Positions 1 through 11,909 are shown, counted from the first letter of the stretch. The stretch is 64,000 nucleotides of DNA from Bullera alba (GCA_001600095.1 BCIX01000001.1:2170001-2234000), one strand, 5' to 3'. Program-made: numbers and translations. Notes: generated by a model from the letters alone, not told the origin.

Positions 1-900
1 CCTCCCTCCTGGTAGCCGAAGCCGGTCTCTACCAGCTTCTTGCCGTGCTTGACGAGGAGATCCCAAACGCTCTTCTCTCCGACCGATGCGATCTTGACGA
101 GCTCGGCAAAACCGTTTCGGACCTGTGAGGTTCGTCAGTACGCTATCATGAGCTGTGCCAATGTTCTCACCTGGCCAACTGGCAGGGTTTTGAGCATGGA
201 GAAGTCAAGGAAGGTGTGCAGAGGGGCGTGGTAGGCACCGAGTCTAGACTTAGAGTCAGCTGGGTGCTCACACCGAAAAGCGCGCAGCTCTACTCACCTG
301 TTCTTCAGCTTTCGGTGGTTGAGACCGACCTTGATACTGACACTAGCGTCGATCAGGCCGATCAGAGTAGTGGGCACTCGGATGAAGTTACTGGTTCGTC
401 GGTACGAGGCGCAAGCGTAACCAGCGACATCGGTGACGAGACCACCTCCAACAACGAGGGTGGGCTCAGTTCTGACGATACCGAAGGAGTCCATAGCGTC
501 GACAATGTCGAGCATGGTCTGAGCACCGTAAGTATGAGTACTGTGGGAAGGAAGATCTCACTCACGGTCATGTTCTTGTTGATCTCTCCGCCCTTGATCA
601 CCTTCCAGGTGATGGGGATGTTGTAGTGGTTAAAGTAGGCCTCAATCTGGTCCTTGTAGATGGGGTGAACGACTGGGAAGAGCCAGTTCAGCAGGATGAT
701 CTACAGGCCACTCGTACCGACTCACTCGTGTCAATGACGATCAGGACTCTCTCCCATCGCTCGTAGATCTCGGCGAGGGTCTTGTTCTGGACGTCGAAGA
801 CTGGGGAGGTGTAGTGGAAGTTGTACTTGAGCGCCTCGTAGCCCTCAACGGTGATGGAACCGTTGGCGGCCTTGGAGACTTTGGCGGTGAGGTCGGACAT
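1..900 (-). CDS. Sedoheptulose-7-phosphate cyclase, desmethyl-4-deoxygadusol synthase type (partial)
   Basis: This is the N-terminal part of a sugar-phosphate cyclase of the 3-dehydroquinate-synthase fold; the gene runs off the left end. The start codon is at 898-900 and the first intron is about 725-673. Seen in the exons: the NAD-binding segment [20 protein letters not shown], then [20 protein letters not shown], then [20 protein letters not shown] and [12 protein letters not shown]. This run of blocks is typical of the EEVS/DDGS family and not of AroB. The family cyclises sedoheptulose 7-phosphate; the DDGS branch makes desmethyl-4-deoxygadusol, the core of mycosporines. DDGS is preferred over EEVS because an O-methyltransferase sits next door. 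That choice is inference from context, because the C-terminal residues that separate the branches lie outside the window. Confidence 0.85.
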
Positions 901-2326
901 TGTGCTGATGGAGGTAAGGTTGAGTGGTAACAAGTCGGGATGAGTGAGGGAGTGGAATAGGGGAAGAAGAGAAAGAGTTGGTTGGGGGTGCGCTATATAT
1001 CCCAAGTCTGAGCCTGGCTTGCATGTCTGGTGTCCTGATCATGATGCGAGCTAATTGTGGGAGTGCGCATCGAGCCGATCGCCACGCCTCGCCCACCTGG
1101 CTTGCCAGGCTAGAAGCCAGAAGCCAGAAGCTGCAAAGCCAGGCGCCAGCAACGTGTCTGACACGGCTTTGTGTCATCGTCGACTGCCGGCGGGGGCGTG
1201 AGACAGAAGCCGATGTGACATCTGGCCTTGGAATGGATGCGGGGACCCCTCCGCCCTGAGCACTGATTCGTGGGAACAAGACACGATCGATCGAGAGAGG
1301 CTGATGAGAGGCTTCGAGACTCGCCGGGTCCTGCCGGGTCGATAGTCGAGAGCCGGACCGGCTGCTCGATGGCGTTTTTCGAGGGTGGTGACTGTGGTTG
1401 ACTGTATCTCTGCCTGCTGCGCTGCGATGCTGCGAGTACAGGGGGCTCAGCCAGACTGCCGCTCCTCGGTGAGTGCTGAGCGAGCTAACCGGAATCGAGA
1501 GCTCGGCGTCGATCTGGGCAGCTGCGTTATGGCATCAGACGACGCTCATTTCAGGATCTCTTCTGATCTCACTTCTGTTCCGGCTTTCAGTGCGTCAAGC
1601 GCGATCAAGCGACGTCAAGCGTGACTGACCATTGCGCATCTCTGAGGCAGAAGAGAGCGAGCGCGACTCTCTCTGCTGGGAATGGGAAGGGTAGTAACCG
1701 GACTCTCTATCGAGCGTCTCTGTCTGTCTCTGCGACCAGTCCTAGGACTCCCATGGCCTTGGCTCTCAGCCTGTCATGCTGTTCCCAGCTCCCACGACGC
1801 CCGTCCCTTTCTCACAGCTTGCCCTTCTCTCGTCGCCGGGGAACCGATTCCAACGATCCCACGACTCTCCATTCACCAGGTCCGTTACGTCACAGGTCCA
1901 AAAGCCTCCCGGTTCTCTTGCCTCTCCCGCGCCGCCCTGCTTCCCGCGATCGTGAAGCCTGTAATCTAATCGGATACGATGGTCACCGATCGTCGATATC
2001 TAATCGAAATACCGGTTAAATCGAGGGGGTTTATTACCTCTTTTGGTAATGTAATCAAATTCGGGGCTAATCTAAAGTTAGTCACGGGTTACCACCAACG
2101 GGTCAGATGACGACGAGCTCAAACGGGCAGATATCGAGCGGGTGTCGACGATCGCTGGAATGCCACGTGGTGTCCATCATACCGCTCGATGGCAGCGTGT
2201 ATGCAACGTGCAGGCTGAGCCTGGGCCCCTGGCTGAGCGTACTGTCCACCAGGCAGTCAGGCTCGAGGTGATGGTCAACGCTATCGAAAGCACGCTCGAG
2301 CTGGACTCTCACTTTGACCATCCGTC
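901..2326. other. Divergent intergenic region between cyclase and O-methyltransferase
   Basis: About 1.4 kb separates the two start codons, long for this compact genome. The middle is GC-rich with short direct repeats (gccagaa units near 1110-1130). An AT-rich island lies at about 1960-2090. The open frames inside have no splice-consistent coding structure, so it is best read as a shared control region. Confidence 0.5.
994..1000 (-). promoter_or_regulatory. TATA-like box of the cyclase gene
   Basis: The stretch TATATAT lies about 95 bp upstream of the cyclase start codon and reads as a TATA box for the minus-strand gene. The assignment rests on position and sequence only. Confidence 0.4.
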
Positions 2327-3671
2327 ATGCCATCGAAAGCTGCCGCACCAGAGAAGTATCACGGTGAGCTGTACCGGCATCTCAGAGCCGCTTGATATGT
2401 GCTTACGGATGTTGTAGAGCCGGTCCAGGGCACCGTCTATCATGTGAGAGCATGCTCACGGGTGGATCTTGTCTCGTTGCTGATGGATGTTATAGGGCGA
2501 TGGCCGGGAGGAGGCTCTGTTGAAGCACCTCCAATCGCTGCCCGAGCTGCAGGATGAGCAAACGTCAAAGCTCTCCCTCCTGGACAGATCGCAGAGAGTT
2601 CTCGATGCGATCCATGAGTTTGGTAAAGGGGAGAACAGGTATCTCATGAGCGTGGGAGAGACCAAGGGAAAGCAAGTCGAGGAGCTAGTGAGGCAGAAGA
2701 AGCCTAAGGTGAGTATATCCTCCCCTCATTGGAATAGCTTGGCTGACTGTGAGTGCAGCTCGTGCTGGAGCTTGGAGCATATGTCGGTTACTCGGGCATC
2801 TCGTTCTCTAGGGTGAGCGAACGATCGGCCCGGCCTCTCAGCCTCTTTTGCGACGTCAACAGTGCTGACCGTATATCTTGCAGCACCTTCTTGAGCTACA
2901 CCCATCGTCTGTCTACCCCAACGACTGGTCACAAGACCCGAAGGAGGATCGAGTGGGCTACATCTCAATGGAGAAGAGCGATGTCTACGCCGCGACAGCT
3001 GCTGGGGCTTTGAAGCTGGCTGGACTGGAAAAGGTCGTGAAGGTAGGTCTCACTACATAGACGATTGACAGGGGTCTGCGTACGGTACTGAAGCGATATT
3101 GTCAGTTTGTGATCGGTTCGTCAACGCCCAACCTCAAAACCTTGAGGGAGAAACTCAATATGCCCCGACCTGCTCAATTCGATATGGTGTTCCTCGACCA
3201 CCTCAAGCCTTTGTACACTATCGACCTGAAGATCTTGGAGGAAGAGGGATTAGTCGGACCTGTGAGTCGTTTGAGCATCGAAGGCACACTTCAATACTTC
3301 AATAACACCGCTAACGGATTGTACTCTAGGGTACAGTACTGGTCGCGGACAATGTCGTCAAACCCGGGAACCCGGCCTACCTCTCTTGGGTACGAGCCAC
3401 CCCTGCTCAGAAAAGAGCATCATTGGACAAGCCCAGTCTCACGTCTCAGCCCCCGACCACTCCAAACCCCACTTCCGACGACGCCTGGGAGACTGCATTT
3501 AGGGATGGTCCTATAGAGGAGACGAGATGGGCTCCCGATGAAGCCGAAGGCGTCACTGCCAAGGGTGATCCAAGTCTGATTTACTCCAGCGAGATGCTGG
3601 ACGGGTGGGACCCATACACCGGAGAGAAGGACGCGTGTGAGGTATCTGTCTGCACTGGCAGAGAGGACTAA
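2327..3671 (+). CDS. COMT-like SAM-dependent O-methyltransferase
   Basis: Seven exons can be joined in frame from ATG 2327 to TAA 3669, giving about 330 residues. The SAM-binding motif I is LVLELGAYVGYSG (near residue 95). The acidic metal/catalytic segment FDMVFLDHLKPLY (near residue 190) and VLVADNVVKPG (near 220) match catechol O-methyltransferases. The tail after about residue 240 is longer than in human COMT and looks disordered. It is divergent from the cyclase, and mycosporine clusters in other fungi and cyanobacteria pair a cyclase with an O-methyltransferase that turns desmethyl-4-deoxygadusol into 4-deoxygadusol. The methyltransferase fold is seen; the substrate is inferred from the neighbour. 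Introns start GTGAGC, GTGAGA, GTGAGT or GTAGGT. Confidence 0.85.
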
Positions 3672-3779
3672 GATGGGCAGTTGTCGTAACAATGAACGAG
3701 GAGAGTTAAGCATAGATCAAATACATGTGTATGCAATGCAGTGTGAAGATGAGACGGAACGCGACGTCGGCCTTTGAGT

Positions 3780-6700
3780 CTAGTTGAGGAATCCAGTCGC
3801 CTTCCATGCTGATACCATATGTGTCATGTCACCCTCCGTGATCGGGCCAAGTTGGCTCATGGTCTTCGAAGCCTTTTGAGCGTTCCTCGTATCCACCAAG
3901 ACATCCGACTGCGGGGGTCCCTCTTTTCCATACTGAAGAGGGATCAGACACGATCCCAGTAAAATTGAGTACCCCGTGTCCACTCACTGCTGATTGCCAC
4001 ATCGAGAGCATTTGCTTGCTGGGGTTCTGAACCGGATCATCCGAACTGCCCTCGACCCGATGTAGCCACTCCGCCGGTGATACTGCCTCGAAGTCCACGC
4101 CAGCGGATTTCAAGCCATTCAGCACTGTATCCCAGCGGACCGTGTCCGGATGTGCGATATGGTAAATATGAGCAAACTCCGTGTCTCCGTCTGTGATCAC
4201 CACATCGACACTGGTTCCAGTCATCAGTATGGCTTGACAGTGATTACGACTCAGCACGTACATTGCCTGCGCGGCGAGATCGACCTGGAGCCAAGATGGT
4301 TTCTGAACATGTTAGCCAGCTGCAGTGAGCACTTGTTCAGCTGGACTCACCTCATCGAGGAGAGGGAGACATCCCGTAATTTGAGCCGTCTTGATCATCA
4401 AAGGCCATCCCTCCTTCTCACTCCAGTATCCAGTCTTGGTATCCCCACACAACTGTCCCACCCTCAATATCGACACTCTGCCCTTCAACGCAGACTCGTT
4501 GGCTAAGCGACATAGCTTCTCAGTCGCCCATTTCGACTGTGAGTAGCCGATTGGGGAAGCAGTAGCCGGGTCATCGGTTGGCGTTTCGTATATGACATTA
4601 CTGGGCGGAGGTCGGGCCAAGACCGAGGCAAGCGAGGAACAGAAGTACAACCGAGAGTTGTGATTGGCAGCCCCGGTCACCAAGTCCAACATATGCCGTG
4701 TGCCTAGGTCGCCTCAAGGTCACCTCTGCCGCTTATAACCTAAACCTGCAGCCAGACTCACCCCTGATATTGTCCTCGAAGGAGACGAGGCTGCTGGCGA
4801 AGTGAACAGGCCACGCGGCCTTCAGACAAACGTCAGTCGTGTAGTCTTTAACATCAGAGCAGTGAGCTGCCTTCTACTCACATGTATGACAACATCAACT
4901 TGGGATTGCAGGTCCGTATACCTCTCTTCGGTCAAGCCGAGCTTTGGATCCGCCAGATCAGCAGTGTAGGCGACTATGCGATCCTTCCGAAGAAGCTCGA
5001 TGCTACGCTGCGATAAACCTTGTTCGACTCGTAGGAGAGCCGCTGCATCATCATCGGCTCGGACCAAGCAGACGATCTCGCCAATGACTGAAGGAGGCAG
5101 GCGGTCCAATCTTTCGATGAGGTAAGCTCCCAGTGATCCAGTAACGCCAGTCAATACCTGAAACCATTCCTCAGTCCCCATTTTAGAAGCTCTATCATTG
5201 TGAGCAGACTCACGACTGTCTTTGGTCCACCAGCCATATGATTGCCCTCTTGGGCTTTGGGAGTACCGAAATTGGCGTACTTGCCGACCAAGCTTTTCAT
5301 GAGTCGATATGACGCTTCGATATCGTCCTCGTTGAACTGACGGCCTTCCTGTCTATCGAAGATATACTGGGCGAGGCTAGACTCTAACGTCAATACAGCT
5401 CGTTACCCTCAAACTTCTTAGCTGACTCACCTCTCCACCGACGGTCGCTCGAAAACGATGTTCTTGGGAAGAGATTGATTTCCGACGTTCAAGCTCTGTT
5501 GACGTCAGCAGGGCCACTCATAGGTCTTTGACCACAATACTCACTCTGATGATGGCCGAGCGGATCCGTGTGGCAATGAGCGAGTCGACTCCCCAGGCGA
5601 ACAGGTCATTCTGCCTATTGAGATCCCGGATTGGCTTTCGCTTATCCCCCATGATCTCCTTGATCAGATTCAACAGCACATCCTCTATCTCGCCCACGTT
5701 GCGTTTTTCGATATGCTCAGCGGTCCCTGACGAGGTATTGCCGCCTTTGTAGATTGTTTCGATCTCCTCTCTAAACACCTCGTAGGCAAGGCCGCGCTGT
5801 ATAGTGCCTTTGCTGCTCTTTGGCAGTAATTTCGCCTTGTTCATATCCGTGACCACGAGGCACATCTCCTTGGAAACCTGGGCGAAAGATGGCGAAGAGG
5901 CATTTGCCTTGCTGATCAGATCGTCCAGTCTGTCGACGAGATCGACCGCGGGTGCAGATTTGGGGAACAGCAGAAGTCCAAGTTGTGGTTGATCCGATCC
6001 GACGACCAGTGCGTCTGATAGCAAATTCGAAGACCGCATCACCGTCTCGATAGGCCCAGGCGAGGCTTTCTCCCCATTACTCTAGAGCCGAGATCAGCAC
6101 TGGAGCTCGTATCGCCGGCCCAATTGTACTCGCCATGACTATGACGTCGTCCCCTCGACCGACATACCGCCACACATTGGCCTTTTTCGGGTGAGGGATA
6201 TAAAGATCGCCAGTAGCATAGCTCCCGTCGTCTCTGTTCGTCTTGGTCTGAGCGACGTCAGTCCCCTGTTGAGATGGTAGAGGCCAGCCGGACACACCTT
6301 GCTCGTCCACTTATCCGTGACGATCATCTCATACTTCTCTGCTGATGTAGCGCCATCCTTGTCCGTGTTGACGGGTTCGAAGACCAGAGCATCAGAGTAC
6401 GCAGAGTCGTTGCGAAGCCATTCCCAGTCCCTCTCCGTGGCATAATCTCGATGTGAGCTCATCAGGACTGTCAAGGAGCGGCGTTAGCCTGATTGCATCG
6501 CAGGTTTGCCTCTTCCACTCACATCCGCATTCGCTGCTTCCAAGGCGACTGACGAGGTGTACACCCTTGTCTACCATAGTATCGCCAATGGCAGTGTCCA
6601 GCGGTGCTCCACCTGTACTGACAAAGTCCAGACCCTTGAGCATTGTCATCGAAGGCCCATCCAGGTCCTCGGACAGGATGGTCAGGATGTAAGGAACAGA

Positions 6701-7795
6701 GAGGAATGATCCGACTTTGAATCTCTTCGCTCTCTCCTCCTCCCGGGCTGGTTGCAATTTACGGCCCGTCAGAGGATCCGGAGGGGAGTTGCAAGCGGCC
6801 ACCGAGCCGACCACGTTGCTAGCAGTGATTGGAGTATCGGAGGTAGGATAGAAGTAGATCATGCTCCTCGCCATCCAAGCTCGCAGGAGATCCGAAACCC
6901 CGCCATGGAATAGTGGGGTAGTGGTGTACGCAGCGAGCTCGAACGGCGCTAGGTCGGTCTTCTCGGTTGACAGGTAGGTAGGCAGTGCTCGTCGCGGAAG
7001 GACTGAAACGCTGAGCAGATGAACCTGTGGGATCGGTTTTGGTGTGCCACTTGTACCAGATGTGTGGAAGACGTGGGAGGTGGACTCGACATCTTTCACC
7101 TCGCACGACAAGGGCGACCGGCTGTTGAGGGTGGAGAAATCCTTGTACGTCTCATAGGTGGGTAGCTCGGTGACGATGGTGTCCTTCGCGAGAGCCTGAG
7201 CTGACTGTGCCAGATCTTCGTATTTGGGGTGAAAGAGCAATCGCACAGACGAGGTGGATTGAACCAGATGCTGAATCGCTGAGGGTGAGCATTGCGGTCT
7301 ATGAGGTGGACTTCATCAGCCGCGGGTTAAATATATAGTCAGAGTCCGACCAACTCACGCTATGAACACCACACCGTAGCCCATCCTCATGAGAGCTATC
7401 CATGCTAGCAGGAAGTTCAGTCCTGTGGGACACAACAACGAGACCAGCTGTCCTGACTTAGCAGTACCGAGTCCATGTTGACTACTGAGCCCAGCCGCCA
7501 GTCGTCCTGAAAGGGACAGTAGCTCTCTGAAAGCTATGGCAGACGATCAACGTCAGTGATTGGGCTTTGATAGATAAGAGGGCAACTCACAGAAACGATC
7601 ACAAATCCAACTGCTCGAGCTGGCGGAAGCGTGTGTCCGCAAAGAGGTGAATCCGACCACTTTCTCATCTCCGAATTCCTCTGCTCCTTCATTGATCAAC
7701 TGCAATATCGACTTGATATCATGCGGATGTCGGTCATTCTGGTCTTGCGCGTGACCGGCAGTTGAAACGAGGTATGAGAGCGTCTGGTCGGGCAT
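3780..7795 (-). CDS. NRPS-like carboxylate reductase (adenylation - carrier - thioester reductase)
   Basis: About 13 exons join in frame to give roughly 1,100 residues; start chosen at 7795 and stop TAG at 3780-3782. The adenylation domain (residues about 20-560) has HTSGTSGTPKPIPQ, VSTGGAPLD, YATGDLYIPHP, YVGRGDDVIVMASNGEK and LLPKSSKGTIQR. The carrier domain has DLFAWGVDSLIATRIRS, whose Ser takes phosphopantetheine. The reductase domain has the NADPH loop VLTGVTGSLGAYLIE and the short-chain-dehydrogenase motif GYSQSKWATEK, and ends in the typical hydrophobic tail. There is no condensation domain, so it should activate a carboxylic acid, load it as a thioester and release it as aldehyde or alcohol. 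Its end lies 108 bp from the end of the O-methyltransferase gene, convergent. The substrate is unknown; a role in mycosporine-glutaminol formation is proposed in the findings. ATG codons exist further upstream but give sequence unlike the family. Confidence 0.9.
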
Positions 7796-8604
7796 TTTGG
7801 CCGAATGGTTGACGGGAGTGACTCAGTGATGGCAAGCTGCTCGGGATTGCAGTCAGGTTGGATCTTCCTCCAGGCTTGACCAAGCGATCTCTCAGGAAGT
7901 GAAGCCCAAGGCCCGTGTACACGTGGTGTGCATGGTGTTCGACATTTCGTACTCGTAATGCGACTCGTAGACATGATCGACGTATGATCGATGACAGCAG
8001 GCCTTATTTAGGTAGAGAACCGACTTTGAGCCGATCGCCGATTGCGACCGTTGTCGTCGGTCATCGGCGCAGAGATAAGATCTGGGAGACTGTCCTCCTA
8101 TATGACCTGTACGATCTGCGACTCGTATGCGTTCACATTCACCTTCGACCACCCACTCGCCGCCTGATACCACCATGCATACTATGTATGCGTTGCTCTG
8201 CCCTATGTCCGAACCACCGCCCTCAGGTCCTTTCTGGCTGTGGCTTCACAGGCATCCAGGACACTACTGCCGCAATCTTCCGGTTATTCACCTGTTCCTT
8301 TGTGCCGACAAGTCCGCACGTCGCACGTCGTGCGTACCATAGCACCGCACCTCACCGCACGCGGGTCTTATCTCCTGCGCTATGGTCGGGGCTATACAGC
8401 TGTGCCCTGTTGGAGCCTGTTGGCCACCTGGTCGGCCGATGGACCATGGGGTCATCGCCTCCAAGAGGTGTATAAAGGTCTCCAACCTTCGGTACAGGGC
8501 CTCAACAACATCTCACCATCATAGTCTCATAAGTTCTTCGCCACAATAAGCAGTGTCTACACCACCAGTCCACCTCACCTCGGCCAGATCTAAATATAGG
8601 CCAG
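7796..8604. other. Divergent promoter region
   Basis: About 0.8 kb between the NRPS-like start and the next plus-strand gene. It contains a clear TATA box near its right end. Open frames here overlap in several phases without splice-linked continuation, and no gene is supported. Confidence 0.5.
8471..8476 (+). promoter_or_regulatory. TATA box (TATAAA)
   Basis: A perfect TATAAA lies about 130 bp upstream of ATG 8605, a good position for the core promoter of the small Gly/His-rich gene. A second AT-rich stretch, taaatatagg, is near 8591. Confidence 0.5.
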
Positions 8605-9183
8605 ATGTTCAAGGAGATCTTGGCGACGTTTAAACGTCCAAAGGGGACAAAGAGTGAGTACCTTACACCCTCCGCGCTCTGCCTAGCCTGCTGTGCACTT
8701 TGGTCGGTCAAGGTATTGACGCTCGAACAGAACCACAGCATACCAGACCGCTGAGGATCAGGGGAGGATGCGTTTGTGGAGATGGAATGGTGAGCATTGC
8801 GTTCAGCGACCAAGAGTCTTCGTTGAGGATGTTGAATGCAGGATGAGTAAGTCGCTACACCACAACACCATAGCTCGCCACAAGTATGTTGTCAGAATCA
8901 GCGTGCTGATGTAGCACGATCCAGCAACCATACTCATCGAAGAAGAGCAGCAGGAGCCGACGTAGGCGGCTACACCAGTACTGGCTTCATAGCGAGCGGA
9001 GCGGCTTCTGGAGGTGGTTACGATGGAGGAGGGGGTGGTCACTACGGCGGAGGTGACCATGGACATCATGGCGGTGGGCACGGCCATCACGGTCATGATG
9101 GAGGTGGTGGCGGTGGATTCGGCGGGGGTGGTGGTGATGGCGGAGGTGGGGGAGGAGGAGGAGGAGGCGGAGGCGGATGCTGA
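8605..9183 (+). CDS. Small Gly/His-rich protein with RGGC motif
   Basis: A lineage-specific gene of unknown function. Exon 1 (8605-8653) encodes MFKEILATFKRPKGTK. Exon 2 starts at 8731 and gives PLRIRGGCVCGDG. The last exon, most simply from 8896, encodes an Arg-rich patch, then a tail of Gly with His-Gly-His clusters (HGHHGG, HGHHGHD), a run of about 12 Gly and a final Cys. No signal peptide or membrane segment is seen. The His-Gly tail could bind metal, but that is conjecture. The splice between exons 2 and 3 is uncertain: a GATGA mini-exon near 8843 would lead into another frame that is Arg/Trp-rich and less believable. The central motif recurs in the genes at 16434 and 53956. Confidence 0.55.
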
Positions 9184-9594
9184 GAAGTGAGATCATCGCG
9201 ATGCGCAATCAAGCAATCGATCAGGCAATCAATCACGTCGATCGTTCGATCAAGATGGAGTACTCTAAGCTTATGTGGAGTGGTGCACCTCTCAGACAAT
9301 TGAAACGCCAACCAACACTCCGATTGGATCCCAAACGCAACCTGTACCTGCCCCCCCCCTCGGTGATCCCGGTCGTGTTTCATCTCGAGTTCTATAGCTT
9401 GTGTATTTGGTGAGAGTTAAAGATAGATCACAGTGCGTTACATACACGAAGAGCCTATGATGTCCACCATGCATGTAAAGTCGTTGCGTCTCTGCTTCAA
9501 CTTGTACAACCTATAAGCAAAGTGAAGGCCTGACAGAGGGATCAAGCGCACAAAAGTGAGTGTACCACGAAAATCCTGGGCTCAACGATCAGTG
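9184..9594. other. Intergenic region with poly-C run
   Basis: Holds the 3' end of the Gly/His-rich gene and the promoter of the next. A run of nine C lies near 9351-9359. The first exon of the following gene probably lies here but could not be fixed. Confidence 0.4.
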
Positions 9595-10136
9595 TCCTCG
9601 AGCAGTAGTCACGTCCTGGGCGCGAAGCTCTCTCGTCACGAGAGTGATAGGATCTCCAACTACTCCTTCTCGTCGGACGACACTTCTAGCAGTTGGTGCT
9701 GCTTCGGGGTGAGTCCCTCCATTTCGCTTCAGCGAGCGGTGGTACTGACCAGGACTCAGTCTAGGAAGAAGAAGTCAGTGCGCTCTCGATGTCTTCATCC
9801 TTCCTCGCTGATGGCATCATGTCACTTAGAGTCCACGATCCAAAATACCAATCCTCACCCAGACGCCACATGCACACCCCAGATCAGCCAACTCTCCCAG
9901 CTCGTCAGCTCAGCAGCCCATTCGTCCCAAGAGCAATGACGGAAAACGCAGGTCAAACGCCAGTCCCGAAGAATCTACCACCAATGACACCCGTCAGTGG
10001 TGATACATCTAGCGTCATTGCGTCCCCCAGAGATCAGATCGCAATTCACTCGACAGCACACTCCACTCCACAATCGATTGAAGGGCTGCCTCGACTGCGC
10101 GACTCGTCAATCTACGTCCTTCCGGTGAATAAGTGA
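9595..10136 (+). CDS. Ser-rich hypothetical protein, 5' end unresolved
   Basis: Two exons join in frame. The first encodes a Ser-rich stretch that ends DDTSSSWCCFG before a GTGAGT donor near 9709. After a CAGTCTAG acceptor the second runs EEEVSALSMSSS to a disordered Pro/Ser/Thr-rich end, DSSIYVLPVNK, with stop at 10134-10136. The start codon was not found: the frame is open upstream to a stop near 9530 without an ATG, so a 5' exon is missing. The exon ending in Cys-Phe-Gly resembles the exon 2 end of the gene at 11910. No known domain is recognised. Confidence 0.45.
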
Positions 10137-10770
10137 CGGCTAGGAGGAGTAGCTTCTAAGGATAGATGACGGACTCGGCTCCGCTCCACGCATGTATAAC
10201 AAGTCCCCTGTAAATTATCTAGGCTAAACTCACATCGGACAGAGAGGAATAGAGTGAAGGGTTGGAGGAGCCAGGACTCGAACAAAGCGAAGAGTTTCGG
10301 ACAGCAATGATCATGGTTCACGCGCGAACCCCTCAAGTAGTGTCTAGTCCGAAGAGCGTTCCCACTGTGCATTGCGCATTTTCAACGGGTTCACAAGAGC
10401 TTGGCGACTTGAGACAAGCCAAGCAACTCCAGGACTGTTCATCCTCTCAATGCTGCCAGAGCAATGCCAGTGACTGCCAGTGAGTTGCCAGGACTTACCC
10501 CGAGCAAGTCGGTGATCTACACGAGGGGCAACGCGGGGGAAGAGGGCGGGGGAGACACTCCAGGCGGGAGACCAGAGGAAAGGGTTTTGATCAATTTGAC
10601 GTGATCAATGTTGCCACCATGCAGCACACTCTGCTATGGTGAAGAGCGAGCACCGGTGGCCTGGCGATGTTGTCTTTGCATTTGACTCTCTGTCATACCG
10701 CTCATATCCACACAGCCTTCCTACTCGCATAGCGCTGACAATACGAATTCAACACGCACGGTAGCGCACA
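10137..10770. other. Intergenic region
   Basis: About 0.63 kb between two small plus-strand genes. Short open frames are present on both strands but none has a credible start with linked splice sites. Nothing specific seen. Confidence 0.4.
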
Positions 10771-11445
10771 ATGTCGACTCCCGGGGCATCGTCCAGCTCG
10801 TCTCCATCTCCAGTAGCAGCGCCCGCGGCAGCCTGTCCTCATTGGTGAGTGATCCTACAGATTGGTCGCGTCATTCAGACCCGTCTCCTCTTCAATCGCG
10901 ATCGTGCACAATGGGCAGCTTATCTGTGGGCCACAAAGAGTCTGTAAGCTAATCCTGTCTCTAGCCATCGGGCGTACGAAGGTCCCAGTAATGCCGACCA
11001 ACCACCCCCTTCATACCGCGAAGCCCTGCGAAGCGCCTCCGTCCCAGCCTCTACTCGCGTAGCACCTCCTCGACCCACTATCTCCAATCGCCAAGATTCC
11101 TCCCCTGGGGCCACATCTCAATCCCCCTCTGGGCGCGGTCGATCAGGTAGCCGAAGAGCGGATTTCGTCTACCCCGGCGGCGGCATGGGCGGCAGTATGG
11201 CCGGTGCAGGCAGGAGCAGAAGCCGTTCGACGAGTCGAGATCCCAATGGAAATGGCAATACAGCCGCAGTTGCCACGACTTTGATCAAGACGATATGGAG
11301 CACTCTGCGCCCGAACAAGGATATCGGAACGGTGGAGGAGGAAGAGGAGATTAGAGGGAGGTCAGAGTTTGTCAGGCCGGGAGGCGGTATTGGCGGCAGA
11401 AGGTCGAGAGGCGAGGTCGTTGCGATCAGGGATCACTCAGTCTAA
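10771..11445 (+). CDS. Ser/Arg/Gly-rich hypothetical protein with PPxY motif
   Basis: Two exons, 10771-10844 and 10965-11445, join in frame at a Cys codon to give about 185 residues. It starts MSTPGASSSSSPSPVAAP and soon has PHCHRAYEG, then PPPSYREAL, which contains a PPxY motif of the kind bound by WW-domain proteins such as Rsp5/NEDD4 ubiquitin ligases. The middle is disordered with Gly-Met-Gly and Arg-Ser repeats (AGRSRSRSTSRD); the end holds VATTLIKTIWSTLRP followed by an acidic patch. It could be an adaptor or substrate of a WW-type ligase, but this is inference from one short motif. Confidence 0.6.
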
Positions 11446-11909
11446 ACGAGCAATGGATGGAGAGTGTGAGCGAGCCGCCATTACTCCTCTCAGCTCCACA
11501 CCGACTCATCATCAGCGTTGTAAATTACACCGGTTGTACGAGTGTGGGCATCTTTCGAAGACCGGGAATGGGTGTATGATCGATAGTGAGCTATGTACCA
11601 CCTATCTGTCTTGAGCTCGAGCCTGAGGCCTGTATACCGGATCACGATCCGACACTTTTGTGCAAGTGACTTACTGTTGGAATAACGAACAAAAGAGCAT
11701 TGTGGATGCCCGAGATGGAACGAAGCTTGGCTCGGGCACACGGTCACTTTTGATCACTCATCCGAGGCACGAGGCATCGATCAACGCTGCCCAGATCAGA
11801 GGAAGCGCTTCCTAGACGCTTGTAGAGGACTCGAGCTCTGGTGTCTCAATGTGTCTCCCTCTGCTAGCTGTTTCCTCTTCAGTTATCATTGGCAGTCATC
11901 ATAGTCAAC
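11446..11909. other. Intergenic region
   Basis: About 0.46 kb between two same-strand small genes. It should hold the terminator of one and the promoter of the next. No further element recognised. Confidence 0.4.

Noticed and set aside
3780..7795. The NRPS-like gene looked like a pseudogene, because it breaks into more than ten frames.
   Set aside because: Every break has a donor, acceptor and matching phase, and all key motifs stay in order.
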